Below, piece after piece: positions 1 through 12,535 of a DNA stretch of 64,000 nt (position 1 is the first letter of the stretch; each line of letters starts with the position of its first letter). Below the pieces are notes generated by a model that did no database searches, had not been told where the DNA came from, and worked only from the letters and a program-made list of their open reading frames with translations. The stretch lies in contig CM073895.1 of assembly GCA_037176705.1 (NCBI GenBank), forward strand, positions 620,001 to 684,000, given 5' to 3'. A program made the translations under genes and the position numbers. The stretch is from Molossus alvarezi (taxonomy: Eukaryota; Chordata; Mammalia; Chiroptera; Molossidae).

Positions 1-38
1 GGCCCCCCAAGGGCCCCCGCCCCGCAGCCCCCACTCAC

Positions 39-3000
39 TGCTGCACAGGTCCCCGAAGACGTAGTAGCACTGCTCGGAGAAGGTGACCTTGTTCACGGTG
101 TGCCGCAGGAAGCCGCGCTTCAGCATGCTGCTGGCGTACCTGCGGGCCTCGCGCCGCTCCTTGAAGCCCTCCAGGTGCGAGTACAGCCAGTCCACCACGT
201 CCGCGCCTGCGGAGCCGCAGGTCAGGCAGGAGCCCGGCGGCCGCCCGCCCCGCAGGCCCGGGGCCACTCACCGATGACGGCGTTGGCGATGGTGATCTTC
301 AGCCACATGCGGTCGCGGATCTCCAGGCCGGAGTCCGGCAGCTGCATGACCCGGACCACGGCGCCCATGTCGCTCTTCACCGTCAGCGGCGCCTCCTCCA
401 GCTCTGCAAGGCACGGCCCGTCCTCAGCGGATGGCTGCTGGGCTCTCAGGATAGGCCGCTGCCCACTGCACCCCGAGGGCAGTTGCTGTGGGGCCCCCAG
501 GGCCAAGGAGGGGGTGTAGGGGGACAGGTCTCCTACTTCTACAGATGTCCCAACAGCATCTGGGCCCAAACCAAGGCGAGGCCAAGCCTGCCGCAGCCCA
601 GAGCCCCAAGGGCATCAGCCTCCCCCCCAGGGCTGTTAGTCGTGTTAGCAGCAGAGAGCAGGTGGGGCCTGCTTGGCACTGGGGACCCTGGGCAGGCCCA
701 CGCGGTCACCCCCCAGCTCATGCGCTGGGAGCCACGTGAGCCGAGGGCACTGCTGGTCCTGCACCTGAGCAGCGGGGACCTCACAGCCGTGGACACAGAC
801 CGGCACGGCCCTCAGGTGTGACCGGGCCTGGTGGCTCCTCAGCCTGTTCCTTGGCTCTGGTGCCTCAGTTCCCTGAACTAAGAGCTGCCACTTACGTGGG
901 GCGCCGGGCACAGAGCTGGTGAGTGAGGAGGAGCTGGTGCGTGTGACGGCGCTGGAGCAGGGGCTCGTACCGTAGCGGGGCAGGGCTCCGGTCAGCGCCG
1001 CCGTGTGGGACAGCCAGGCGGCTGGGTCGATGGGCCGAACAGGGTCAGCTGGGTAGCCGCCGCGTGGCAACAGATGGATGGACAGACGTGGGGGAGAAAG
1101 TGGGGCACAAGGGCAAAAGAAGAGAGGACCTCAGGCTGGGCTGGGCACCCCCACCCCACCTGCCAGCCCCGGGGGTTCACTCACCCCTCGGCACAGTGAA
1201 GTAGCTCCTCGGGGTTGGGTCCCAGCACTTGGCCACTGTGAGGCTGATGGGCCTGCAAGGCAGGAACAGGTGGGTCATGTGGGCGAGGCCCGTGTCCCCC
1301 AGGGCCCCGCCATGCCCCGTGCCTCACCCTGTCTGGGAGACAATCTCCCGCAGCACCCGCACAGCGTCGTCGTTGCTCATGTTCTCGAAGTTGACGTCGT
1401 TCACCTGGGGGCAGAGGTTCAGTGGGCGCGTGGGGTGCTGCCCCCCTGCCCCCCCCGGCAGCTCCCTGTGCCCACCTGCAGCAGCATGTCGCCAGGCTCG
1501 ATGCGGCCGTCTGCAGCCACCGCCCCGCCCTTCATGATGGAGCCGATGTAGATGCCGCCGTCTCCCCGGTCGTTGCTCTGACCCACGATGCTGATGCCCA
1601 GGAAATGGTGCCTCTCTGGGGGGAGAGCAGTCAGCAACCAGCCCAAAGACCCACCTGACAGGGAGCCCACAACCCTCCCCAGGGAGCCCGCAACCCCCCA
1701 GGGAGCCCACAACCCCCCAGGGAGCCTGCTGACACCTCACCCATGTTGAGGGTGACAGTGATGATGTTCAGGGACATGGTGGAGTCTGTGATGCTGCTGA
1801 AGGACGAGGCCTGGGAAGGGCAGGCACCAGGTGAGGGGCTGCGGGTGGAAGCACAGGCCCCGCCCCCGCCCTCTGCTACCTGCTACCTACTCGGTCTGCC
1901 TGCCGAAGGCGCTGCTTCCGCCGCCGCCGCTTGTGCTTCCGGATGAGCCGGGAAGAGGTGCTTTGCTCAGTGGAGCTGCTCAGCCTGGGGTGGGGAGGTG
2001 GGGGACACGTTAGAGGTGCCAGCATGGGGGTCTTCAGGTGGCCAAAACAGGTGCCCCATCTCGCCCACTCAATCTAGGGGAGGGGACTGGAGGTGGCAGG
2101 TGGGCCAGGGTGTTCATCAGAAGGCTCAGCCCCTGGCTGCATACACCCCACCCTGCACACGTGACACACGCAAACCCCATGCTACGGGATTGTTGCTCTC
2201 AGACAAACACGGAGACACAAACACCAGGCAAGCCAGCATGGCCCCCACACTGGACACACTTGTGTGCACAGAGCGCACATGGATACATACCTGTGCACAT
2301 ACATGCATGTATACAACATGCACACGCCCCTGTAAAACACCCATGTGTGCACACATGTACATGCGCACCATTTGCACACATCCATACACACGCCTACAAC
2401 ACACACCCTGCACTCACACAACCACAACACCCCTGTGCACACCCATGCCCATGCACGCCCACATGCCAAAACACACGGCACACACCTGCACTCGTGCACA
2501 TGCCTACACACACCCACATATGTGTGCATGCCTGCATACACGCCTGCACATGCACATGCCCACACATCTGCACACATGCACGTGTCTGCACACATGCCCG
2601 CACACCGGCTTGTGTTGTCATCCTCCTCAGAGTCAATGAAGCTGCTGGACTCGAGTTCACTGCTCAGTGCGGTAGAGGCACTGTCAGGGGGCAAGCCCAG
2701 GTCCCGCCGCCGGTCCCCTCTGGGGTGCCCATTGGCCCGGGTAGCTGTGGGGTCAGAAGGGAAGTGAGCCAACCAAGGGGACCCCTGGAGGTCATGACGG
2801 CCTGTGAGTCCTCAAGCCCCTGTTGACCTGAGCGTGGGCAGCATGACTGTGAGGCTGGTTGGTGGGGGGGCTCAATGAGGTCCTTGAGAAGTGGGGCCTG
2901 GTACCTCTCCCCAGAGACCCCCCACTGGCCTGAGGCAGTAACTCATAATCAACAGGGACCTGGGGTGTGCCATGGGGTCCAGGGTGTGGCCCATTACCTT

Positions 3001-6000
3001 CCTCCCGGTTCCGGCGTCGGGCTCGCTCGCGCCGGTGGCTGACCATGGACTCAGTGCCGGTCTCATTGTCCATCCCATCACGGCTGCTGGCCACATTCGG
3101 GCTGTGCCAACGAGAGTGTTGGGCAAGCTGAGCCCCCAACGCCTTGGACCCCTCTCAGTCCCTCACCTCCCCTGACTGGTGAGACCCTGACTCCACAGGG
3201 GCCCTCGTCCACCCACCTGCTTAGTCTGGGCCTCTCTGCTGCCCCCTCCCTGACAGGCCTGGCAGGGGCCCCGCAGAACCATTGGGCTCAGCCTTCCCCC
3301 ACTCCCGAGTTCTTACTGGAAAGAGGGGGGCCTGGAGTCCCCGATGCCACCCATCCGCTCAAGAGGTGGGGGCAGGTCGACGTGGCCATCGGTGGCCTGA
3401 GAGCCTGTGTCCGAGTGAGCGCCCTCAGCCAGGACCAGCTGTGGAGGACAGTGAGGCTCAGGGATGCCAGCCTCTAGCCACCATCTCCCCCCACCCCACA
3501 GGGCACCCAGGGCACAGGTAACCAGCTTCCCACTCACACACTCAGCTCACCGAAGCCCAGCCCTTTGCGATTCTGAGACCACCCCACCCCAGCCAAGCAC
3601 CCTCTGCCAACGTCCCACAGCCTCACCCAGGAGACCACACGGCCATTGAAGCAGGGCAGCCGGGCATTATCAGCAGAGATCTCCTCCTTCACCACCCTGC
3701 AGGCAGACACCTCATGAGACCACCTGCAGGGGCCCCTCCCACCAGTGGGCTCTGCAGATAAGACCCCCCATCCAGCCCAGCAGGGTGTCCAGCCACATGC
3801 CCAGCTGTCAGTCTGTGTGGATGTCCCACCCGCCACCTTCTTTTCCTGGGGACTCCCATCATCCTCCAGAGGACCCCTTCCAAGGCCCAGTCCAAGGGAT
3901 GCAGACTGCCAACCCTCCAGTATGGGGTGTCACCACCTCCACACCCTATAATAATGTGAGTTCCACCTGGCTTTGTGTCTGTACACTCCAGATCCGTGAG
4001 GGAGGGGCTCAGTCTGGCTCCCTCACCACACCCCCCCCCACACACACACACACAACCCAGCACAAGGCCTGGTTCATGTGAGGGCGGTCAGACCCCATGG
4101 ACACAGGCAGGTCGAGATGGCCCAGCACACACGTGCACACGCACACGCACATGCTCCAAGGGCAGGCCACCTGCTCAGCCAGGGTGACAAGCAGACTCCA
4201 TTTGCTGCATCAGCCAACTCAAGACCCAGATGACAGCTGGGACCACCGAGAAGTCAGCCCAGAGGTCAGTGGGCCCCACCAGCCACACCCTCGGCACAGC
4301 GGTCAGCCAGCCTATTTCTTAATGCTGCCCCGGTCAGGTGGGCTTGAGGGCTGGGAAAGGCAGGATAGAGGGCCAAGGCAACACTGACCTGGACAGAGGC
4401 TCATGCCCTGGGGTTGGAAACAGGTGGGGGAATGTCAGGAGAGGGGAGCGGACCAGAGCCAGCACAGCTGACAGGGGCCACGGGGCAAGACAGACCAGGG
4501 GCCCAGACACACCCCACAGTGGCCCCTGGAGGCCCAGGGAGCAGGCCGGGCTGCAGCAGGATGGGGCCCAGACACCTGCCCCGCTTGAGTCCAGCTCAGC
4601 AGCAGGTGGCAGGAAGCCCCCCGAGCGGGCACTGCACACTCCCACCCAAGGAGCAAGGCCTCAGTTCACCCTGAGCACCTGGAGGCATCCCCCAGGGAGC
4701 TGTGGCCACCCTCAGACACCTTCCAGGGCCAGCCCCACGTGCACCAATAAGGTGGATACTTCGACCTGCAGAGACGGTCACTTCTCAGGACCCCCACTCC
4801 CCAGTGAGGAGCAGGCTCCACGCCTGCTGCCCCGCGCATGCACCACGACCCTGCAGAGCTGAACTTCTGGGGAGGCCTTGGCCTGACCCAGACCTGGCCA
4901 GGAACACCCAAGAGGCTGTCACCACAGGGAGACCTGGGGTGGGCTGGGGACCTCTGGGACTCTGCAGCTGACGAATGGGAGCCCAGTGGGTCGAGTACTG
5001 TCTCTGAGTGACAGCAGCAAAAAAGACCCGGGTGGGACCTGGTCCCACACAGCCCAGGTGGCCCCTCGGGTAGCTTCCCTGCCACACCCAAGCTCTCACC
5101 CCTTCTGATTCACCCCCAGGAAGACAGATGAACACCCCCAGCCCCCATACCAAGGGCAACTCTGGCCCACTAGGGGCCCAGGAGCACCCCAAGCCCCTAC
5201 TGCACACCCACCCAGGGCCTCTCGACTCATCACCCAGGGCTGCCCAAGGCCTCTGAGCCCCCCACCCAAGCACAGTTGCTCCTCCCAGGTCCCAGAGGTC
5301 CTGCACCCACAACACAGCATCCTGCCTTCTACCTGGGGGTGGGGCAAGGGGACTCCACAGGCAGCAGGGAGGGAGGGGATAGAGCCTGAACCCCCAGGAC
5401 AAAGGGCACAGGGCTCTTGGAGGGCTATGCCCCAGGGCTGGCTGGCAGCTGAGAGGTGGCGTTGGGAAGAACGCCTCCCGACAACCGAGGCCCCTCCTGG
5501 GCAGCCTCACTGGACGGGGAGCAGACCTCCGTGGCAGTCTGCACTGACCCTCAGAGGCGGCCACCCAGGAGCCCCTGGTGGCACCTTGCCCGACCTCAGC
5601 ATTGCTGGCAGGTCCCGGTTAACCTTGAACTTGTGGCTGCCCAGCCCCACCCACCACCCCCGCAGACTCTCCAGGGCAAGGAATCTGCCCTGAGAGCCGA
5701 GCTTGGCCAAGGGCCCGGGAGGACCTGAGGGGCTCCCGAGGCCACAGCGCACCGCAGCCAGCCCTTCCCTGTGGGACAGCTCTAAGTGCATCCCCAGAGG
5801 TACAGGGTCCCCCCACAGAGCAGGAAGGTGGCAAAGAGAGCTGACACAGCACAGGGGAGGAAGGGCCATCCCCAAGCACCCAAAGAGCCCCCCGCCAAAC
5901 CCCGACTCGGCAGGCTTCAGGGCAAGGGGTGCTCAGTCCTCCACACCCTGACACAAGCTCTAGGGGTGACCAATACTTCCTGGGGCCACTAACCCCAAAT

Positions 6001-8783
6001 GGCACAGCTGTGGAGAGCAGAGTGAGATTCAGCCAGACTGAGTGCCCACCCCGGCCCGGTAGCCCCCACCTAGCACCACCCAGGCTCATAAGCAGGTGGC
6101 CCAGAGACCAGAGGTCCTGATCCAGAAATAGAGGGGCCTGGGCCACAGCCAGCTAAGCTGTGTCAGGTCCAGCCAGGCTGAGAATCAGCCCAGCAGTTCT
6201 GGTGGAGGAGCTGTGAGCCCAGCACCCTCCCCCTCATGGAACCCGAGGGCGGTCCAGACCCCTCCCTACACCGCCTCTCATCACAGGCCCAGAGACCCTC
6301 CCCAGCTTTGCTGGGTCAGAGCAGCCGTGACATGCACAGAAGTTGGGGGGGTGTGCAGGACCCCCTACCCACTTCGCCAAGAACACCCATGGAAAGTGAG
6401 GCTGCACCCAGAGCACATGCCCTTGGCCCCACCTCTGACTCCTCCTTCCCTCACTAGGTGGCCAGCCCTGGCCAGAAACAGAGGCTCAAGGAACTCAGGG
6501 CCCAGCCCACAGTGGGGGGTGGGGTGAGAGCAGGAGGCCCAGGCTCACCCGGGTGCTCCTCACAGCCCCCCATCTGAGGCCACCCTGTCATGGGGTAGCT
6601 GCTGCCCAGCCCTGCAGGACCCCCCCACCCCACCTCCAGCTACATCCACTAGGCTTCCAGGTCTCATTCACACTAAAGTGTAACGGGTCACCCCTCCCAG
6701 AGGGAATTAGCCCACTGAATAAATGATTATAGGATAGAAAGACCTTGGGGCTCTGCAGACAGACCTCTGGGGAGGGGAGAAAGGAGGCAGCTGATGGGGT
6801 CATTAGCCACCAGGGCACCAGCCCGAGTCCAGGGAAGAAATAAGATGAGTCCACCCATTCTGTCTGCCCACTGCACCTTCCAGCATCATCCAAATCCATT
6901 CCCCTGTCTCAACCCGCCTGTCCTTGAAGCTGCCCCTGCCTCCCAGCCGGGTCATTCCCTCCCCCACATCCAAGCCATTTCCAAGCTCAGGCAACCTACA
7001 GGACTCCAGTCCTGCTCCAAGACCCCAGTGGCCTGCCCACCCACCTCCTCAGCCAGGGCACCCACGGGTCCTACACGGGGGTGGGGGTCTCTGCAGCTGG
7101 TGGGTGGCCTGAAGTGACTCTCGGACACAGGAAAAGCAGGAGGCCCTCAGGACATGGTCCAGAGCATGGTCCAAGGGCGGCAAACGGGGCTGGGCACACG
7201 TCTTGCCACACTACACTCTCTGCCGGCTTGTTTGTGACAGAGAGCATGTGTGACTTTGGTGATTTTTGTTAAAATAATAAACTAAGTTAAAAACAAACGT
7301 GCCCTCTCACATAGCCGATGGCCACAGCCAAAGCAGCCCAGACCCAGAGGAGCAGAGACTTCCTGAGATTCCCCAGCGAGGGCAGGGGAGACACGGGATG
7401 CCCCACCCGCAGAGCCCAGCCCCATGTGGCTCCTAACCTGGCCTAGCAGGAAGGCCAGGCAGGCAGGGCCCAGGGCGTCCAGCCTTCCAAAGGCTGCCAG
7501 GGACACACCCACCCTTCCTAGCCTCCCCTTGTTCGGAGATGGGGGGAGACAAGAGAGTCCAGTTGCCCAAACGTCCCTCAGGTACCCAAGAGCTGCAGAG
7601 TAGCCTCAGCTTGACCGAACCTGGGGCTGCCTAGGGCCCGGGCAAAGCACAGAATTCAGGAAACAGCCTCAATGTCAAAGTCCCCAGACACAGTCACACG
7701 CAAGGACATGGGCTGCCTGAGGGCAGCCAGGCACACCTGCTCAGCCCACAGGGCCTCTGGCTCCCCCTCCCCAGCACTGCTGAGCTGGGGACTCAGGTTA
7801 CTGGTGGCTGTGCTGGGTCAGGCCTTGAGCACACAGCCCGCCTCCGGCTCCGTCCCAGAGGCCCAGCCAGTGCAAGCGGGAAGTCCGACAACCACGCCAA
7901 GACCAGACGCTGGGACACTGACCCAGAGGCTGCTCCCAGGACACCCAGTGCTGTGTGGCCCAGCAGGGACAGACGCCCAATGGCAAGCAACCCCAGGGCA
8001 GCGGTGGGTGGAGTGACCCTTAACCTCTGCCCTGTCCTCAGGATCCTGGAGGAGGGGCCAGGAGTAGGCTGCCTTGAACCTTCAGAAACATCTACAGACT
8101 CCAGCAGACAGATCCACACCCCTGTCCCAGATCACCTCATGCCCCCCATGCTAACCAGGGGAACCACTGGGTGTCTGGGACTCTGCCCCCACCCCAGCCC
8201 CTCCCCCAAGGACACTCCACCAGACCCTCTGACCCCGGCCCCACGAATCACAAGCGCTCCAGGCCAGCCCTAAGCACCTGCCCGCCGCAGAAGGGGGGCA
8301 GCGGGACCGAGTCCGCAAGGTCCCAAGGTGGGGCTGCGGGGTCGCCCGGGGCCACAGCCTTTGCCCCGCCGGCCACACACACGCAGGCACACGGACCAGG
8401 CCCGGGGTGGGTGGAGAAGGCAGGACGCTGGCCTGCCCACCGTCCACGGTTCCCAGGCTGCGGGCCGGCAGTCAGGGCCCCACGCAGACAGGTGGACACA
8501 GCGCACCGGGGCGCGCAGGACGCCCGGCTCCAGCCCCGGCCACCCCACGCCGCCGGCCCGCGGGCGCGGACAGGTGCCGGGCCGCGCCGCGCACAGGCCC
8601 GCGGCCCACCGACCCGAAGTCCTGGTCCATGGACTTGAAGAAGAATTTGTAGGCGTGCACCGGCCGGTTGCTGAGCACGTTCTTGAAGTCGGCCAGCGTG
8701 ACGCGCTCGGGCGCCACGGGCAGCTTGACCAGGTACGGCGTCTCCTCCTCGTCCATGTGGTAGATGATCTTGGTCTCCGCCAT
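39..8783 (-). CDS. DVL1: Dishevelled segment polarity protein 1 (partial, 13 exons; 3' end outside window)
   Basis: Cytoplasmic hub of canonical and planar-polarity Wnt signalling. Coding exons in gene order: 8614-8783, 3627-3696, 3317-3438, 2998-3101, 2606-2744, 1891-1984, 1741-1810, 1476-1615, 1328-1404, 1185-1252, 896-1048, 272-403, 39-206. All borders are GT-AG and the phases join into one frame of 1507 nt (about 502 codons). The start ATG gives [20 protein letters not shown], the DIX domain (residues 1-85), used for head-to-tail polymerisation. Exon 6 encodes an Arg/Lys cluster ([12 protein letters not shown]). The PDZ domain spans about 250-338, with the FLGISIVGQ carboxylate-binding loop, and the DEP domain spans about 420-500, ending at VFGDLCS. 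The last exons (proline-rich tail and C-terminus) lie left of base 1. Intron 1 is about 4.9 kb. DVL1 rather than DVL2 or DVL3 is chosen from the sequence between DIX and PDZ and from synteny. No disruption is seen. Confidence 0.97.
1659..1727. repeat. Short minisatellite in DVL1 intron 7
   Basis: About four tandem copies of an 18-20 bp unit close to CAGGGAGCCCACAACCCCC, differing by a few substitutions. The array sits between the PDZ-coding exons at 1476-1615 and 1741-1810 and ends about 14 bp from the donor of the upstream exon. Confidence 0.7.
2140..2605. repeat. Degenerate CA/CATG-rich microsatellite tract
   Basis: About 460 bp of imperfect ACACAC, CACATGC and GCACAC runs in DVL1 intron 5. 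It abuts the donor of exon 2606-2744, so the first intronic bases are GTGTG within repeat-like sequence. The long open frames across it are simple-sequence artefacts. Confidence 0.85.
3697..8613 (-). other. DVL1 intron 1
   Basis: About 4.9 kb, GC-rich, bounded by donor GTCGGT on exon 1 and acceptor CTGCAG on exon 2. It holds a short CA run near 4031-4053 and an AT-rich patch near 7250-7290. No convincing coding exon or full SINE is visible. Many short open frames are explained by high GC content alone. Confidence 0.7.
4031..4053. repeat. Short CA dinucleotide run
   Basis: A C-rich stretch followed by about seven CA units within DVL1 intron 1. It is a simple repeat with no other feature attached. 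Confidence 0.7.
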
Positions 8784-9480
8784 GGCGCGGCGCTCAGGCC
8801 CGGCCCGCGGCTCGGACGCGGGCGCCTCCCCGCCGCCGGCCTGCGCCCCGCCCGCCTGCCGCTCCCGGCCCGGCCGCCGCGGCCTCGCCCGCCCCGCCGC
8901 CCCCGGCTCCGCGCGCGCCTCGGCTGCTGCCTCGCGGCCCGCGGCCGCCCATCCGCCCCCGGCCGGGGACGCAGGCAGGAGCGCGCGAGGCCCGGCCGCG
9001 TCCGTGCGCCCCGCCGCCCCCTCGGGCCGCGCAGTTCCCGGGACCGCCCGGCCAGGGGCTGAGCGCGCGGCCAGCGGGGGGCGCCCGAGAGCGCGGCGGG
9101 GCCTGACGTCACGGGCCGCCCGCGGCGCGGGGCGGGGCTGCGCACGCGCGGGAGGGCGGGGCGCGCGCCGGGGCCGGGGCCTTGTGCGCGCGCGCGCGCG
9201 GCCTCCAGCGCGCTCTCCGGGCCGGATCCTGCCCCACTGCCCTGCGCACGGGGTCGCCCAGGACGCGCCCTGGACCGGGGCTGTCGGGCCACGCGCAGAT
9301 GGGGCGCGCCCCAGGACGGGAGGTGGGTGCGGACCCACCTGCACGGCGCGCCCCCAGCTGTCAGAAGGGAGACCCCGGCCCCAGGCCCCGCCCCGCCCGG
9401 AGCCCTCCGAAGTGTCGCTCGACGGGGTTTCGGTCCCCCGCCCCCTCGGACAGCGCGGGGTCCGTGGGTGCTCAGAGTCC
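8300..9480 (-). promoter_or_regulatory. CpG island promoter of DVL1
   Basis: Very dense CpG and GC content surround the DVL1 start codon at 8783. GC-box-like runs occur at about 9128-9165 and no TATA box is visible. An alternating CG tract at about 9185-9200 could adopt Z-DNA. The transcription start probably lies between about 8800 and 9150, but I cannot place it from sequence alone. Confidence 0.8.
9104..9111. promoter_or_regulatory. Full palindromic CRE (CREB/ATF site)
   Basis: TGACGTCA, a perfect 8-bp cAMP-response element, lies 321 bp upstream of the DVL1 ATG inside the CpG island. Full CREs in CpG-island promoters are commonly bound by CREB/ATF. Occupancy here is inference. Confidence 0.6.
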
Positions 9481-11690
9481 AGAGACTCCCTAACCACATC
9501 GGCGGGCTGCTGGGGCTTCAAAGGAAGCTGAGGACTTGCGTCGCCGCCGGGAGCCGAGGGCACGGGGTAGCTCTGCGCCCCCGCTCCAGCTCCGACCTCG
9601 CGCACCCTCTGCCGGTACCCTCAGCCGGTGCCCACGGGGACTGTGAGAAACACGGGCCCAGTGAATGCGGGGCGCACTCGGGGCGCAGGTGTCAGCAGAG
9701 TAGGTGATGCCGTGGTGACAGCGGGGGTCACCAGGGCATCTCTCAGCGCGCACGTGCTCAGGTGCCCAGGCGCGGTGCCTCCGACCACAGGCGAAGGGAT
9801 TTTCCCCGGGCCGCTGTCAGTCACACCAAACTGAGGTCCTCGGTCAAGGGAGACCCTGAGCGGCTCCCACTGGAGTGAGCGAATCTCCCTCGCCCCACCC
9901 CAGGAGGAGCCCACTACAGGGGGTCTCACACTGGAGAGAGTAATAGGAAGGGGGCGGCCCTAGGATGGGAGCCAAGAGTGATGGGGGTGGGGGGGTGATG
10001 CCCCTGTGACCCGCCCGCAGCACCCCCCTTGAAGCTGGCTGGAGCCTGGACATCACCCATCTAGCTACCTGGTCATGACCATCCTGGGGCAGTGGGCCCC
10101 ACAGGAAAAGACCCCACCAGTCCACCACTGACTACAGGAGCCCCAGCTGGGGACCACCCCCGGGTCAGCCTAGGGCAGGGTCCTGACCTCCATTCCCCTT
10201 GGCTCCATGAGGTTGGCACTCATTTGGCAAAGCCTGGGCTTTCTCCCCTCAGGTCTCAGTTCCCCCAGAGGTAATCTGAGGGTCAGGCAGGATGGCCTTG
10301 GAGGGAGGGTCCATCATAGATCTCTGCTGAGTGTCAGGAAAGGAGGAAGACGGTGCCTGTCCTGAGAGCTCATGGGGACAAGCATCTTCTAGGCCAGGCA
10401 CACACGGCGGTCTGATGCCCCAGCTGCACTCCAGCCCCCAAGGTCACCTGTCCCGCTTGACAGCCCAAGTCATAGGAGAGAAGCTGACAGCTAACCCCAG
10501 TTGACACCACTGTGGTCGGGTTCAGGCCCTGAAGGAAGTGTGAGTTTGTGACCACAGCCCAAGCCCTTACAGGTGGGGCCTTGTCCAGTGGAAGTGGTGG
10601 TCACTGTGGGGCCAGGGGTCACTGGGCTGGGAGGGAGGCACATTCTCAAGCAACCCACAGCTCCCAGGCCAGCCTCCCTCCCTGCCTTTGCCACTGTGGG
10701 TCCTTGTGTGTGTGCATGGGCGGGGGGGGGGCAGCTATCTGAGCCATAGCCTTGGTATTTCACCATGTGACACCCCTGCTGGACTCAGGAACTGAGCGTA
10801 GGATTCCCACCCAAGTTCCCACCTTGCTTTTCCTGGGCACTTTTTAAAAATAACCTCTCAGAGTTGAGCCTTTGAAAAATTAGTGACCTCCACCCCAACC
10901 ACCTTGTAAGTAATAAAATAGGTGCTTCTACCCTGCTCTGTCTCCTCCTGGCTTGTGACCTGGGAAGGAGGGCTGCCCTCCCCCACTGCCTCCATTTCTG
11001 GGATCTGCAAAGTCATAAATCTTGAGACTTTATGTCCTTTGTGTGAGTTTATTGACACTGCGTCTTCAGGAAAACAGCCCCAGAACTTTCATTTCCCCAA
11101 AATGGGAGCTCGAATGCCCACCTGTGTGGGTGGCTCCTGCCTCCTCACTCAGCAGGTCATATTCTGAACACACCAGCTCTGAGCTTTTCCAACACAGGGA
11201 GCAGGCAGGCTCTGCTGTCCCCTGCTGTCCTGGGAGGGCTTTGGAGGATGGGGTCAAGGTTGGGGAAACACAGGGGCTCCTTCGTACCGCAGCCCCTCTC
11301 CCCAGGAGGGTCACTCCTGTACCTTGTCTGCAGGTGTCCTGCTTCCTGTCACCTCCCCCTGTACCCTCACACATCCAGTCCCATCTGCTTCTCAGAAGGC
11401 TGAACTGAGACCACCCGCTCCGTCCTCACATCCACCAGTATGCTCCCCTCCCCACGTGCAAATAAACCTCTCAGGAGCTGACTCCAAACTCCATCCCAAC
11501 CAGGTGTAAGTGCTGCAGAATTCCAAGGTCACTCTTCCCAGGACACCCCACCCGAACCTTTCACTCATGGGTGATGACGGCGGGACTTCGGATGAAAGAA
11601 AGCATTTAGGGGTTCCAAGGCACAGACTCTGCCCCATGGGAGGTGGAGGGGCGGCAGAGGCACACCAGGGGCCAAGGCTATAAATCAGGG
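9481..11690. other. DVL1-MXRA8 intergenic stretch
   Basis: No supported gene. Two related blocks occur, about 10848-10935 and 11458-11512. Both contain AAATAA(A)CCTCTCAG, then a CCATCCCAACC/CCACCCCAACC core, then GTAAGT. They look like copies of an old interspersed element, possibly LTR-derived, but I cannot name the family. Confidence 0.5.
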
Positions 11691-11692
11691 TC

Positions 11693-11698
11693 TTTATT
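11693..11698 (-). terminator. Polyadenylation signal of MXRA8
   Basis: AATAAA on the minus strand (TTTATT as given), 838 bases past the MXRA8 stop codon, with no nearer canonical hexamer noticed. This implies a 3' UTR of roughly 850 bases ending near 11670-11680. Confidence 0.7.
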
Positions 11699-12535
11699 AT
11701 GATGGTGACAATTTCCCGGGAGGAGTAAATTTGGAAGTCAGGAGTGGCCGCACAGACCATTCCAGAACCATCTTCACCCCTCCCCTGTCCTCAGACAAAA
11801 CAGAAGCCATATGACATCCCAGCCCCAGACTCCAGCTCAGGGAGGGGCCAAAAGTCACTGGGAGGAGCCCAGTGACTGTCAAGGCAGCTTATTGCAAAGG
11901 AGGCTGGAGCAGGGTGGAAAGCAGAGAAGGGGCCCAGGGCAGCCCCAGGTGGCCAAAGGCAGCACCGAGGGGCATTAGCACAGGGGTGTGTCGCCCTCAG
12001 GTCCCCATGTGCAGCAGATGGCAGCTGGCTGGGTGATGCACAGTGCAGTCTGGGAGCCAGGAGGCAGCTCCCGCCAGGAGGGCATGAAGACGGGGCCGTG
12101 CCAGCCCAAAGCTGACCCCAGCTCCAAGATTCTGGGCTGAGCCCCCTGCAAGGGTATCTTGCTGTCCTACCCCTGCAGAGGCCGAGCTCCCCCAGAGGGC
12201 AGAGGCCTGGAGGGCCTGAGGGCTTGGTGCCCGTCAGTGAGGGCTGTGCCAGAGCGGGCAGGGCCTGCAGAGGGCTGCTGAGGGGGTGGGTGCAGCCGCA
12301 GTGCAGACAGGGTCCCAAGGAGCCCACTGTTGCTTGTGAGGATGAGGGCCGCTCCCAGGAGAAGGCTCCAGAAGCAGCCCAGCTCTGCGCCAGTCCAGGC
12401 CAAGTTCCAGGACAGCGGAACCAGCCGCTGGAAGGGGAGCCAGGTGCACTGCATGAGGGTCCGTCAGGAGGACATGCTCCGAGACCGACAGACAGGAGTT
12501 GGCAGAGCTGCTGGCCAGCCAGGAGCCCCATCACC

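Noticed and set aside
2038..2826. 262-codon His/Thr-rich open frame
   Set aside because: Translation of the CA/CATG microsatellite in DVL1 intron 5.
8328..9062. 244-codon plus-strand open frame at the DVL1 promoter
   Set aside because: It lies in the CpG island and is antisense to DVL1 exon 1. The Arg/Pro/Ala-rich translation has no family similarity.
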